Shown in pieces: positions 35,451 through 44,087 of a DNA stretch of 64,000 nucleotides. A model generated the notes under the pieces. That model was not told where the DNA came from. It did not search any database and saw only the letters and a list, made by a program, of their open reading frames with translations. Source of the stretch: Brucella grignonensis (GTDB lineage: Bacteria > Pseudomonadota > Alphaproteobacteria > Rhizobiales > Rhizobiaceae); NCBI RefSeq assembly GCF_002252505.1, contig NZ_NNRL01000163.1, forward strand, positions 253,981 through 317,980, in the 5' to 3' direction. How positions within the stretch are numbered: position 1 is the first letter of the stretch; every line of letters begins with the position of its first letter. A program made the position numbers and the translations under genes.

Positions 35451-35874
35451 TTTCTTCCTTTCGCCGTCAGGAGCTATTGTAAAGGAAATACGGGAACACC
35501 GATCAAATCAGCTCATGACAGTAAGGTGATGCTTTTGTAAAACGATTGCAAGATCAAGCGCTGGTGCTGGCGGTTTTCTATGAATTGCCCCACAAGAATA
35601 GACCCCCAATTAGTTGTATATTAGCTGTTCACGAAAAGAGAAAAGCTGTTCTCAATGGTGATCGTTGGCCACATTTTGGCCTTGTCAACTTCGCATTCCG
35701 GCCTGATTATGACGTCAGCATCACCATGTTGCCTGAGACGGTTCGGTTCGGGTATGTCCGACCCCAAGCCCCCCGCCCAAAGGACTGCCCGAGCCGAACC
35801 AACCTTCATTGGCCTAGCCACTCAGACAGATGCAACATTTCCGCAAATGATAAGTAAACAGCTCTTGCGAAGCC
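35451..35874. other. Unassigned region with a large hairpin (possible structured RNA)
   Basis: No credible gene. Frames of 66-103 codons are present on both strands, but none has a ribosome binding site or family similarity. GGTTCGGTTCGGG (35740-35752) pairs with CCCGAGCCGAACC (35788-35800) over 13 positions with one G-T type pair; inside, GTCC pairs with GGAC, leaving a C-rich loop (CCCCAAGCCCCCCGCCC). An AT-rich segment (35600-35625) could be a promoter. The hairpin has no T-tract. Confidence 0.4.
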
Positions 35875-35979
35875 TAGAGCATTTCCAGCAAAAGTGCGAA
35901 GCGGTTTTGCGTCGGGTAATGCGAAAAAACAAAGAGATAGAGCATTTCCAATGATTCAAGAAAAACAGGAAATGCTCTA
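35875..35979. repeat. Palindromic intergenic repeat, AGCATTTCC variant
   Basis: TAGAGCATTTCCAGCAAAAG at the left, a GCGAAGCGGTTTTGCG block, an A-rich spacer, then GAGCATTTCC... GGAAATGCTC as a terminal hairpin. Close copy of 2092-2195. Confidence 0.8.
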
Positions 35980-36048
35980 GTTGTTGTTGCGCTCGCATGC
36001 TGAGAGCGAGCCAGGCAAAGCCAGCTCCCACTTTTGGCTCCCATGCTT

Positions 36049-36867
36049 CTAAAGCCCGAGCTGAACTTTCTGTTTGAATATCGCGGCGCCAAGAATTGGA
36101 CCTAGCGCTTTATCACCATTGCTTTGCTGCAAGACCACGGCACAGCCGGTCACATCCTTGCGGGTCAATTCGGAAGCTGGCAGTTCGATTTTCAAAGCCC
36201 GACCATCCCACATGCCAATCGTATTGGTGTCCGTCACCGTATTACGATAGGTAACTGACTGCCCGGCATTCTCACCCTTGTCGATCGGAATGGTAACCGA
36301 ATCGCGTAGGTAGAACATAACGACATGCACGGGTTTCGTTGGCTTTTCGCCAGCCGCAATCTCTATCGACAAACGCCCATCGCCCAGTTTCCTGATCGAA
36401 ACTGGCACATTGAGCTTACTGGCATCAAGATGCTGCTTCACGACCTCAGCGTCGCTGCCATTCATTTCCGAAGCACCATTGACGATAGCCTGAGGCGTAT
36501 AGACCATCTTGGCATTGAACGAATTGCGATAGGCGTTCTGGCGGTCTGTATTGTCCTGCGAGGCAAGCGTGTCCCGCCAGCCCATGTAATCCCAGTAATT
36601 AACGTGAAATGACAGCGCCAGAACATTGGCGTCGTCGGCATATTTTGCCAAGTTCCTGTCAGCCTGCGGGCACGAGGCACAGCCCTGACTGGTATAGAGC
36701 TCGAGAACGGACGTTCGCGTACTGCTATCCTGAGCTCTCGCTACGCCGTGTATTGTTAGACAACCGGTGAATGCCAGCCCCAATGCAGCACAAACACCGC
36801 GCAAGCCGGGAACACAGTCGCCGGTAAGCCATGTATGTGTCCCTTGGAAGGGGTAATGGAAGGTCAC
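36049..36867 (-). CDS. DUF1223 secreted thioredoxin-fold protein
   Basis: 272 residues. A long N-terminal signal (to about residue 45, GLAFTGCLTIHGVARAQ) precedes the DUF1223 domain: VLELYTSQGCASCPQADRNL with a CxxC like thioredoxin, LSFHVNYWDYMGWRDTLAS, TPQAIVNGASE (a cis-Pro-type position). Likely an exported redox or metal-related protein. The start is a GTG at 36867 with AGGA about 9 bases upstream. An inverted repeat lies 11 bases before it. Confidence 0.85.
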   Translation of the reverse strand: MTFHYPFQGTHTWLTGDCVPGLRGVCAALGLAFTGCLTIHGVARAQDSSTRTSVLELYTSQGCASCPQADRNLAKYADDANVLALSFHVNYWDYMGWRDTLASQDNTDRQNAYRNSFNAKMVYTPQAIVNGASEMNGSDAEVVKQHLDASKLNVPVSIRKLGDGRLSIEIAAGEKPTKPVHVVMFYLRDSVTIPIDKGENAGQSVTYRNTVTDTNTIGMWDGRALKIELPASELTRKDVTGCAVVLQQSNGDKALGPILGAAIFKQKVQLGL

Positions 36868-36877
36868 TTTGGTTCAT

Positions 36878-36912
36878 CCTACAATAATTGACGCCGACAT
36901 CTATTATGTAGG
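36878..36912 (-). promoter_or_regulatory. Inverted repeat upstream of the DUF1223 gene
   Basis: CCTACAATAAT... ATTATGTAGG, 10-bp arms with one bulge and a 14-base spacer, 11 bases before the GTG start. Possible operator. Confidence 0.4.
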
Positions 36913-37061
36913 AATTACTGCGATCAATAGGAATTCACGTTGCAGTGAGATTTGCAGACAGTGTGTTTCTTTTATCTCACTAAGATATGCCTCCTATAGG
37001 CGGAAGCAGGCCTTTCCGGGTATATGTGCAGCGTCGCGCTTTAATAAAAGGCAAATTGTGA

Positions 37062-37280
37062 ATGAGACAAAGTTTGAGAGAAAAGGCCATCGCCATCTGC
37101 GATGAAAAGATCGCGAAGAAGGGCGATACGGTCGGTATCTCGTTCTATGCGTTCTTTGCCAACAAAAACACGGAACCGGAGCTTCTCATGGAAGCTGCCG
37201 AGTGGTGGATTAAGACCCATACCCTTGATCACTTCGAAAAAGCGGTAAAAATTCGTGAGATGATCCGTTCGGGGCAGTAA
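37062..37280 (+). CDS. Small conserved protein, DUF6500-like
   Basis: 72 residues: MRQSLREKAIAICDEKIAKK, then ISFYAFFANKNTEPELLMEA and WWIKTHTLDHFEKA. Helical, cytosolic, with an aromatic-rich centre. I recall this as DUF6500, with limited certainty. It is monocistronic and ends before a terminator shared with acnA. Confidence 0.6.
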   Translation: MRQSLREKAIAICDEKIAKKGDTVGISFYAFFANKNTEPELLMEAAEWWIKTHTLDHFEKAVKIREMIRSGQ

Positions 37281-37295
37281 ACCGGTTCGGAGATT

Positions 37296-37325
37296 GAAAA
37301 AGCCGCCGGATTTCTCCGGCGGCTT
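37296..37325. terminator. Terminator between the DUF6500-like gene and acnA
   Basis: GCCGCCGGA-TTTC-TCCGGCGGC at 37302-37323, with AAAAA before and TT after. The A-run gives a better U-tract for the minus-strand acnA. Confidence 0.8.
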
Positions 37326-37347
37326 CTGAATTTCAAGCGCGTGCCGA

Positions 37348-40035
37348 TTAAGCGGCGAGGTCACGCAGAACGGTCTGCAGGATGCCGCCGTTCTTCATGT
37401 AGTCGAGCTCGTCCAGCGTATCGATGCGGCAGATGAGCGGAACCTTCTTCACCGTACCATCGGCATAGGTGATGGAAGCTTCGACCTTCTGACGCGGACG
37501 CACATCGGCGAGACCTTCGATGGAGACGATTTCGTCGCCCTTGAGGCCAAGCGTCTGCCAGCTGGTACCTTCCTCGAAGACGAAAGGCACAATGCCCATG
37601 CCGACGAGGTTGGAACGGTGGATACGCTCGAACGACTGCGCGATTACGGCCTTGACGCCGAGCAGGTTGGTGCCCTTGGCAGCCCAGTCACGCGAAGAAC
37701 CGTTGCCATATTCGACGCCTGCGAAGACGACGAGTGGCACACCTTCTGCCTTGTACTCCATGGCTGCGTCGTAGATCGAGGTTTCTTCCTTCGACGGATA
37801 ATGGATGGTGTAGCCGCCTTCACGTCCGTTTTCGCCCAGCATGTGGTTGCGGATACGGATGTTTGCGAAGGTGCCGCGCATCATCACTTCATGGTTGCCG
37901 CGACGCGTGCCGTACTGGTTGAAGTCAGCCACGCCGACACCATGGTCGATGAGGTACTTGCCAGCAGGCGACTGTGCCTTGATGGAACCGGCAGGCGAAA
38001 TGTGGTCGGTCGTGATCTTGTCACCGAAGAGACCCAGAATGCGGGCACCCTTGACGTCGCCGATCGTGCCAGCCGACTTGCCCATGCCGACGAAGTAAGG
38101 CGGGTTCTGCACATAGGTCGAGTTGTCGTCCCATGCATAGGTCTGGCCCGCAGGAACCTGAACGGCCTGCCAGTTTTCGTCGCCCTTGAACACATCCGCA
38201 TATTTCTCCGAGAAAATCTTGCGGGTGACGTTCTTGGCGATGAATTCCTGGATTTCCTGAGAGGAAGGCCAGATGTCGCGCAGGAATACCGGGTTTCCGT
38301 CCCGATCTTCGCCGAGCGGCTCTTTGGTCAGGTCCTTGGTGACCGTACCGGCAAGAGCGTGGGCGACGACGAGTGGCGGCGAAGCCAGATAGTTTGCCTG
38401 AACGTCCGGCGAAACGCGGCCTTCGAAGTTACGGTTGCCGGACAGAACGGCAGCCGCGATCAGGCCCTTTTCGTTGATCGTCTTGGAGATCGGGGCAGGC
38501 AGCGGACCGGAATTGCCGATGCAGGTCGTGCAGCCGAAGCCAACGAGGTTGAAGCCGAGCGCATCGAGATCCTTCTGGAGGCCAGCGGATTCGAGATAGG
38601 CGGCAACGACCTGGGAACCGGGAGCAAGCGACGTCTTGACCCAAGGCTTGGTCTTGAGGCCCTTGGCAACGGCGTTGCGGGCCAGAAGGCCAGCCGCGAT
38701 CAGCACGCTCGGGTTCGAGGTGTTGGTGCACGACGTGATGGCGGCAATCGCCACATCGCCATGACCGAGATCATAGTCTTCGCCTTCAACGGCATAACGC
38801 GCGGTCTGGCCGGTGGTCTTCTTGTACTCGTTTTCGAGCGAGGTGGCGAAACCGGAAGCGATGTTTTCCAGTGCGATGCGGCCTTCCGGACGCTTCGGAC
38901 CGGCCATCGACGGAACGACGTCGCTCATGTCGAGTTCGAGAATGTCGGTGAAGACCGGATCGGCTGCACCCTTGTCGCGCCACATGCCCTGTGCACGGCA
39001 ATAAGCTTCAACGAGTTCGATGCGATGCTCGTCGCGGCCGGTCGTGTTCATGTAGTTGAGCGTTTCGCGGTCAACCGGGAAGAAACCACAGGTCGCGCCA
39101 TATTCCGGGCCCATATTGGCGATGGTTGCGCGGTCGGCCAGCGTCATGTTTTTGAGGCCTTCGCCGAAGAACTCGACGAACTTGCCGACAACGCCCTTCT
39201 TGCGCAGCATCTGCGTGACGGTGAGAACGAGGTCGGTCGCGGTCACGCCTTCCTTGATCTTGCCGGTCAGACGGAAGCCAACGACTTCCGGCAGAAGCAT
39301 GGAAACCGGCTGGCCGAGCATGGCAGCTTCAGCTTCGATGCCGCCAACACCCCAACCCAGAACGCCAAGGCCGTTGACCATGGTGGTGTGGCTGTCGGTG
39401 CCGACGCAGGTGTCGGGATAGGCAACGGTTTCGCCGTCTTCTTCCTTGGTCCAGACAGCCTGGGCCAGATATTCGAGGTTCACCTGATGGCAGATGCCGG
39501 TGCCCGGAGGAACGACGCGGAAGTTCTTGAATGCCTGCTGGCCCCACTTGAGGAAGCGGTAGCGTTCGCCATTGCGCTGATATTCGAGGTCCACATTGGC
39601 CTTGAACGCGCTTGGATTGCCGAATTCGTCGACGATGACCGAGTGGTCGATGACGAGGTCGACGGGAACGAGCGGGTTGATCTTTTCCGGATCGCCGCCA
39701 AGAGCCTTGAGGCCGTCGCGCATGGCTGCAAGGTCAACGACGGCAGGAACGCCGGTGAAGTCCTGCATCAGCACGCGGGCCGGGCGGTAGGCGATTTCCG
39801 CGCCTGCGGAACCGCGGTCGTTCAGCCACTTGGCAACAGCTTCGATGTCCGACTTCTTGACAGAGCGGTCATCTTCGAAGCGGAGCAGGTTCTCGAGCAG
39901 AACCTTCATGGAGAACGGGAGCTTGGAGATGCCTTCGAGGCCGTTCTTTTCGGCTTCGGTCAGGCTGTAATAAACATATTCCTTACCCGCGACGGTAAGG
40001 GTTTTGCGGCATTTAAAGCTGTCAATGTGTGACAC
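37348..40035 (-). CDS. acnA: Aconitate hydratase A
   Basis: 895 residues, full length. The three [4Fe-4S] cysteines are visible in [11 protein letters not shown] and [12 protein letters not shown], as are [20 protein letters not shown] and the C-terminal swivel-domain [16 protein letters not shown]. It interconverts citrate and isocitrate in the TCA cycle. The start is a GTG at 40035 ([12 protein letters not shown]). It is divergent from ccmA with about 400 bases between. The long plus-strand frame opposite (about 800 codons) is an artefact. Confidence 0.97.
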   Translation of the reverse strand: MSHIDSFKCRKTLTVAGKEYVYYSLTEAEKNGLEGISKLPFSMKVLLENLLRFEDDRSVKKSDIEAVAKWLNDRGSAGAEIAYRPARVLMQDFTGVPAVVDLAAMRDGLKALGGDPEKINPLVPVDLVIDHSVIVDEFGNPSAFKANVDLEYQRNGERYRFLKWGQQAFKNFRVVPPGTGICHQVNLEYLAQAVWTKEEDGETVAYPDTCVGTDSHTTMVNGLGVLGWGVGGIEAEAAMLGQPVSMLLPEVVGFRLTGKIKEGVTATDLVLTVTQMLRKKGVVGKFVEFFGEGLKNMTLADRATIANMGPEYGATCGFFPVDRETLNYMNTTGRDEHRIELVEAYCRAQGMWRDKGAADPVFTDILELDMSDVVPSMAGPKRPEGRIALENIASGFATSLENEYKKTTGQTARYAVEGEDYDLGHGDVAIAAITSCTNTSNPSVLIAAGLLARNAVAKGLKTKPWVKTSLAPGSQVVAAYLESAGLQKDLDALGFNLVGFGCTTCIGNSGPLPAPISKTINEKGLIAAAVLSGNRNFEGRVSPDVQANYLASPPLVVAHALAGTVTKDLTKEPLGEDRDGNPVFLRDIWPSSQEIQEFIAKNVTRKIFSEKYADVFKGDENWQAVQVPAGQTYAWDDNSTYVQNPPYFVGMGKSAGTIGDVKGARILGLFGDKITTDHISPAGSIKAQSPAGKYLIDHGVGVADFNQYGTRRGNHEVMMRGTFANIRIRNHMLGENGREGGYTIHYPSKEETSIYDAAMEYKAEGVPLVVFAGVEYGNGSSRDWAAKGTNLLGVKAVIAQSFERIHRSNLVGMGIVPFVFEEGTSWQTLGLKGDEIVSIEGLADVRPRQKVEASITYADGTVKKVPLICRIDTLDELDYMKNGGILQTVLRDLAA

Positions 40036-40327
40036 TGCGTTCGTCCTTCATGCTACTGGCCGGAAAACCAGGACGAACGCCTCCGCTGCGTTTCAAGGAC
40101 GCGCTAAAGGTGCGGGTGCAGTCATTTCCGCTGTCCGTCCCGAAACCTGTGCTCCTACAAGCGCCAAGTCTTTGAGATCGGCCAAAATTCGTTTCCACAC
40201 CGACCGCTGGCATGGTAGCCCTCATATAGAGAGTTTCCTAAAACGATTCCAGACAGAATATCGTGAATTTGCTCCCTTGCGGCGAAATGTTGCGATACCC
40301 GCGTTTGGCCCTTGCTGGACGTGCCTA
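40036..40327. other. acnA-ccmA intergenic region, acnA promoter side
   Basis: Contains no gene. It should carry the acnA promoter and leader; no confident -35/-10 pair was picked. Confidence 0.4.
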
Positions 40328-40374
40328 CTGCATAATTTCTTAAACTCTTATCAGTTTAAGGTAAAATTATGCAG
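40328..40374. repeat. 47-bp AT-rich palindrome
   Basis: CTGCATAATTT and TTAAACT on the left pair with AGTTTAA and AAATTATGCAG on the right, 18 paired positions with small internal bulges and a 6-base loop (CTTATC). It lies 67 bases before the ccmA start. It could be a protein-binding site or a terminator-like structure; no relation to the other repeats. Confidence 0.65.
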
Positions 40375-40387
40375 CAAGTTTCAACTG

Positions 40388-40431
40388 TTAGAGCGACCTT
40401 TGTGCGCCCAGCAGGGCGCGTGGCGCTCTAA
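40388..40431. repeat. Short AGAGCG...CGCTCT hairpin next to the ccmA ribosome binding site
   Basis: TTAGAGCG... CGCTCTAA at the ends, with an inner hairpin GCGCCC-AGCA-GGGCGC (40404-40419). The right end touches AAGGAGAG, the presumed ccmA ribosome binding site. Confidence 0.65.
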
Positions 40432-40440
40432 GGAGAGAAA

Positions 40441-41118
40441 ATGCGGCTTGTGGCCGAAAATCTGGCGGGCGAGCGCGGCGGCGAGACGATTTTCTCTGCC
40501 CTTTCCTTCGAATTGTCTTCCGGCCAAGCGCTGGTGGTGACAGGTCCGAACGGCTCCGGAAAATCAACGATGCTGCGAATCATATGTGGTCTTCTTGCGC
40601 CGGAAGACGGCACAGTCGAGTTGTTTGAAGAGGGAGTCTCGCTTCCCGTTCGCGCCTCTTGCCACTATCTCGGTCACCAGAATGCAATGAAGCCTGCCTT
40701 GAGCGTGCGCGAGAACTTGCTGTTCTGGCAAAACTTCAATGGCGAGCCACGCCTCGATATTGACAAGGCGCTGGAGGCCGTCGATCTGCCGGGCGTTGAG
40801 CATTTGCCGTTCGGTTATCTGTCGACGGGGCAGAAGCGCCGTGTTTCCATCGCCAAACTTCTGGTCAGCCATCGTCCACTCTGGATTGTCGATGAGCCGA
40901 CCGCTGGTCTCGACAAGGCATCTGAGGCGCGCTTTGCAGAATTGATGCGCGACCATATGCATGAGGGCGGTATGGTGATTGCCGCAACGCATATTCCGTT
41001 GGGCTTAGACGCAGTTTCAGGGAAAGCAGAAGCCGGTTTCCCGTCCGAAACTGCATTGGAAAGAAATATTGGTGTGCGTTCGCTCGACATGGCAAGCTTC
41101 TCTCCCGAGGTCGTGTGA
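40441..41118 (+). CDS. ccmA: Heme exporter ATP-binding protein CcmA
   Basis: 225 residues. Walker A GPNGSGKSTML, LSVRENLLFW, signature-like LSTGQKRRVSIAKLL and Walker B LWIVDEPTAGLD. With CcmB, CcmC and CcmD it releases heme-charged CcmE during cytochrome c maturation at the inner membrane. AAGGAGAG precedes the ATG. TGATG overlap with ccmB. First gene of ccmABCDG. Confidence 0.95.
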   Translation: MRLVAENLAGERGGETIFSALSFELSSGQALVVTGPNGSGKSTMLRIICGLLAPEDGTVELFEEGVSLPVRASCHYLGHQNAMKPALSVRENLLFWQNFNGEPRLDIDKALEAVDLPGVEHLPFGYLSTGQKRRVSIAKLLVSHRPLWIVDEPTAGLDKASEARFAELMRDHMHEGGMVIAATHIPLGLDAVSGKAEAGFPSETALERNIGVRSLDMASFSPEVV

Positions 41119-41783
41119 TGCTGGCACTGTTCCTGCGAGATTTGCGCCTGAGTTTTCGCGCCGGTGGCGGCGCATTGATTGGCATATTGTTCTTTCTGGC
41201 GGTGATTTCGGTGATGCCGTTCGGTGTCGGTCCTGATCTCAATCTGCTGTCGCGCATCGGCCCGGCCATGCTGTGGATCGGCGCATTGCTGGCAACACTT
41301 CTTGGCCTCGACCGACTGTTTCAGGCCGACCGCGAGGACGGTTCGCTCGATCTCCTGCTGATTGGCGCAGACCGCCATATGCTGGCCTTCACAGTCTTTG
41401 TAAAATGTCTTGCCCATTGGGTGGCGAGCGTATTGCCGCTGGTGATTGCGTCACCCATGTTGGGGCTATTTATGAACATGGATGCAACGGCGACCGCTGC
41501 GACTGCACTCACGCTTCTGGTCGGCACTCCGGCAATTGCCTTTATCGGAGCTGTTGGTGCAGCATTGGCTGTAGCCTTGCCGCGTGGCGGTCTGCTTGTT
41601 TCGGTGATCGTGCTGCCATTGACCATCCCAGTGCTGATTTTTGGCGTTTCCGCCTCCTATGGTGCGACCGATGCCGTGGCTCCCTTTTTTGCGCCATTCC
41701 TTATTCTGAGCGCACTTACTTTGTTTTTTGCGATTCTGGGGCCGCTGGCAGCTGCAGCCTCCTTAAAAAGCTCGGCCGATTAA
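41118..41783 (+). CDS. ccmB: Heme exporter membrane protein CcmB
   Basis: 221 residues with six hydrophobic segments (GALIGILFFLAVISVMPFGV at the start) and the CcmB-specific LFQADREDGSLDLLL. The ATG at 41118 shares its A with the ccmA stop; a GTG at 41115 precedes it. Works with CcmA as the ABC permease. Confidence 0.95.
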   Translation: MLALFLRDLRLSFRAGGGALIGILFFLAVISVMPFGVGPDLNLLSRIGPAMLWIGALLATLLGLDRLFQADREDGSLDLLLIGADRHMLAFTVFVKCLAHWVASVLPLVIASPMLGLFMNMDATATAATALTLLVGTPAIAFIGAVGAALAVALPRGGLLVSVIVLPLTIPVLIFGVSASYGATDAVAPFFAPFLILSALTLFFAILGPLAAAASLKSSAD

Positions 41784-41883
41784 GCACCGTTCTGCTTTGA
41801 TCCTACAAGATAATGCTCGGCGGAATGTCGCAGTTGATTACGGTCAATTGAACGGCATAACGCGTCAGGTATAAGTATAAGCC

Positions 41884-42687
41884 ATGACGAATGATACGAT
41901 GAGAACCACAAGCTGGCTCGATCTGGCCAATCCCACGCGCTTCCTCGCCTTTGCGGGCAAGGTCTTGCCATGGCTTGGGCTTCTGTCTGCGCTGTTTCTG
42001 GCCATCGGCCTCTATATGGTCTTCTTCCTGTCGCCGGAGGACTACCAGCAGGGCATGACGGTCCGCATCATGTATATCCATGTGCCTTTCGCATGGCTTT
42101 CCATGATGTGCTACTCGATCATGGCTGTTTCGGCGCTGGGCACGCTGGTCTGGCGACATCCGCTGGCCGATGTCTCGATCCGCGCAGCTGCTCCCCTGGG
42201 TGCTGTTTTCACTGCGCTTGCGCTCGCCACCGGTTCGCTCTGGGGCAAGCCGATGTGGGGCACGTGGTGGGTGTGGGATGCGCGGCTAACTTCGGTCTTT
42301 GTGCTGTTTCTCATGTATCTCGGCATTATTGCGTTATCGCGTGCCATGGATGATCCCACCAAGAGCGCCAAACCAGTGGCCGTGCTCACGCTGGTCGGCT
42401 TCATCAATATTCCGATCATCAAATTCTCGGTCGACTGGTGGAACACGCTGCACCAGCCAGCTTCGGTGTTCCGCATGGACGGCCCGACCATCGACGCATC
42501 CATGCTGCGCCCGCTTTTCGTGATGGCCATTGGCTTCACGCTGCTGTTTCTCACTCTGCACATGATGGCCATGCGCAATGAAATCTGGCGCCGCCGCGTG
42601 GCTATGATGAAAAAGCTCGCAGCCCGCAATGCAGATCGCAGCCGTATGAAAAGAGAACGGGCTGAAACCCAGGGGGAGGCGGTATGA
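41884..42687 (+). CDS. ccmC: Heme-handling membrane protein CcmC
   Basis: 267 residues. The tryptophan-rich heme signature is present (WGTWWVWDARLTS), as are the flanking conserved His-containing VRIMYIHVPFAW and WWNTLHQPAS. Six membrane helices. It transfers heme to CcmE in the periplasm. Preceded by a 100-base gap after ccmB with no terminator, so it is probably in the same operon. The stop overlaps ccmD. Confidence 0.95.
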   Translation: MTNDTMRTTSWLDLANPTRFLAFAGKVLPWLGLLSALFLAIGLYMVFFLSPEDYQQGMTVRIMYIHVPFAWLSMMCYSIMAVSALGTLVWRHPLADVSIRAAAPLGAVFTALALATGSLWGKPMWGTWWVWDARLTSVFVLFLMYLGIIALSRAMDDPTKSAKPVAVLTLVGFINIPIIKFSVDWWNTLHQPASVFRMDGPTIDASMLRPLFVMAIGFTLLFLTLHMMAMRNEIWRRRVAMMKKLAARNADRSRMKRERAETQGEAV

Positions 42688-42857
42688 TGAGCCACGTGGC
42701 TTTTGTTGTAACGTCCTATGGCCTCGCCGCCGGGGCACTTGCCATCACCATCGGCTGGATATTGATCGATCAGCGTATCCAGAAAAGCGAATTGAAGCGG
42801 CTTGAGGCGCAGGGCGTGCGCCGTCGTTCTGCAAAAGCCCCCGGTAAAGCACAATGA
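42687..42857 (+). CDS. ccmD: Heme exporter protein CcmD
   Basis: 56 residues, the usual size. One membrane helix (VVTSYGLAAGALAITIGWIL) near the N-terminus and a charged C-terminal half (LKRLEAQGVRRRSAKAPGKA), the classic CcmD layout. GGAGG at 42675-42679 is 7 bases before ATG 42687; an adjacent ATG at 42684 would give one more residue. Stop overlaps ccmG (ATGA). CcmD stabilises the CcmABC-CcmE complex. Confidence 0.9.
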   Translation: MSHVAFVVTSYGLAAGALAITIGWILIDQRIQKSELKRLEAQGVRRRSAKAPGKAQ

Positions 42858-43447
42858 CCGAAACGACCGAGAAGCCAACCGCGCCAAAAAAGCGCTCCAC
42901 ATGGGTTGCCCTGCTGCCGCTGGCGATTTTCGTCGGACTGGCAGCGGTATTTGCAGTCCAGCTTCTGTCGGGCAAGGACAATACGACGATCCCTTCCGCG
43001 CTGATCGGCAAGCAGGCACCGCAGACGAATCTACCGCCCGTCGAAGGCCTGATGCGCGATGGCGCGCCTGTGCCCGGCCTCAACAGCGAAGAGTTTAAGG
43101 GCAAGCTGACACTGGTGAATGTCTGGGGGTCGTGGTGCGTTCCCTGTCGTCAGGAGCATCCGCTCTTGATGGAAATCGCCAAGGACGAACGCATCCGTGT
43201 GGTTGGCCTCAATTACAAGGATCAGCCGGAAAATGCGCGCCGCTTCCTTGGCGATCTCGGCAATCCCTTTGCAGCCGTTGGTGCTGACCGCGCCGGGCGC
43301 TCAGCCATTGAATGGGGCGTCTACGGCGTGCCGGAAACCTTCCTCGTCGATCAGAACGGCAAGATCGTCTACAAGCATGTCGGGCCGTTTACGCCGGAGT
43401 CTGTAAAAAATGATCTGATGCCTGCGGTGGAGAGGGCGCTTCAGTAA
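42854..43447 (+). CDS. ccmG: Thiol:disulfide interchange protein CcmG/DsbE
   Basis: 197 residues. N-terminal membrane anchor (WVALLPLAIFVGLAAVFAVQ), then a thioredoxin fold with the active site WGSWCVPCRQEHP, and GVYGVPETFLVDQNG with the cis-Pro loop. It reduces the apocytochrome c CxxCH thiols in the periplasm. Last gene of the cluster. ccmE, ccmF and ccmH are not in the window. Confidence 0.95.
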   Translation: MTETTEKPTAPKKRSTWVALLPLAIFVGLAAVFAVQLLSGKDNTTIPSALIGKQAPQTNLPPVEGLMRDGAPVPGLNSEEFKGKLTLVNVWGSWCVPCRQEHPLLMEIAKDERIRVVGLNYKDQPENARRFLGDLGNPFAAVGADRAGRSAIEWGVYGVPETFLVDQNGKIVYKHVGPFTPESVKNDLMPAVERALQ

Positions 43448-43456
43448 TAGTTGAGC

Positions 43457-44020
43457 TTATTCCTGAACCGATGATCTGAGGTCATGTTGCAGCTTTTCGA
43501 GCATTGGAGCAGGCATGTTCAATCCCTCGAAATCGCAATATTCATCAAGAAGTTCGGGAGATTTCTTTTTGAACTTGGCGGTGTCTACTTCACCCTCATT
43601 ATTCACAGCTCCGACCTTATAAAGAATGTCAGCCGTTGCTTTGATCGAGATACGTCCAAGTTTGAACGCGATTACTTCCTGTTGATCTCGCGCCATGATC
43701 GTAGTTGTGTCCAGCTTAAACTCTGAAGGCATATCTAGCGTGAGATCCATGACGCTAATCTTGTTGGTTTCCAGAGCCTCATAATATTGCTTGCCTAGAT
43801 CGTAAGCTTTTTGTGTAAAACTGGATGACAGAAGGTATGAAGAGGCCGCTGGTTTTACAATATTTCCGATGTTTTGGATGAGGATAGCGCATTGAAAATT
43901 CTTTAGGGATTTAGCAGGAAGCGCTAGATAATCTTGCTTGGTTAGTTCTTGGCTTTGCGCCGGTGCAATAGACAATAAAGAAGTAGCTATAGATGCACAA
44001 AATATGGCTCTCAAATTCAT
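43457..44020 (-). CDS. Exported hypothetical protein, AT-rich gene
   Basis: 187 residues. Signal peptide MNLRAIFCASIATSLLSIAP then AQSQE. The mature part is helix-rich, with one Cys in NFQCAIL and another in DEYCDFEG that could form a disulfide. No family recognised. The ATG at 44020 has AGGAG 9-10 bases upstream; the longer frame to 44143 crosses the ilvD terminator. Its base composition is visibly AT-richer than the flanking ccm and ilvD genes, and it sits between two conserved blocks, so it may have come in by transfer. Confidence 0.6.
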   Translation of the reverse strand: MNLRAIFCASIATSLLSIAPAQSQELTKQDYLALPAKSLKNFQCAILIQNIGNIVKPAASSYLLSSSFTQKAYDLGKQYYEALETNKISVMDLTLDMPSEFKLDTTTIMARDQQEVIAFKLGRISIKATADILYKVGAVNNEGEVDTAKFKKKSPELLDEYCDFEGLNMPAPMLEKLQHDLRSSVQE

Positions 44021-44047
44021 GGCTTCCAATCTCCTGATAAAATAAAA

Positions 44048-44063
44048 GGGCTCCGGAGAGCCC
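44048..44063 (-). terminator. Terminator after ilvD
   Basis: GGGCTC-CGGA-GAGCCC. On the minus strand it is followed by TTTTATTTTA. About 25 bases past the ilvD stop. Confidence 0.8.
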
Positions 44064-44087
44064 TTAGTAAAATATTTTCTTATGAAA

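Noticed and set aside
37618-40032. 804-codon frame on the plus strand opposite acnA
   Set aside because: AcnA motifs are intact on the minus strand and this frame has no recognisable domain.
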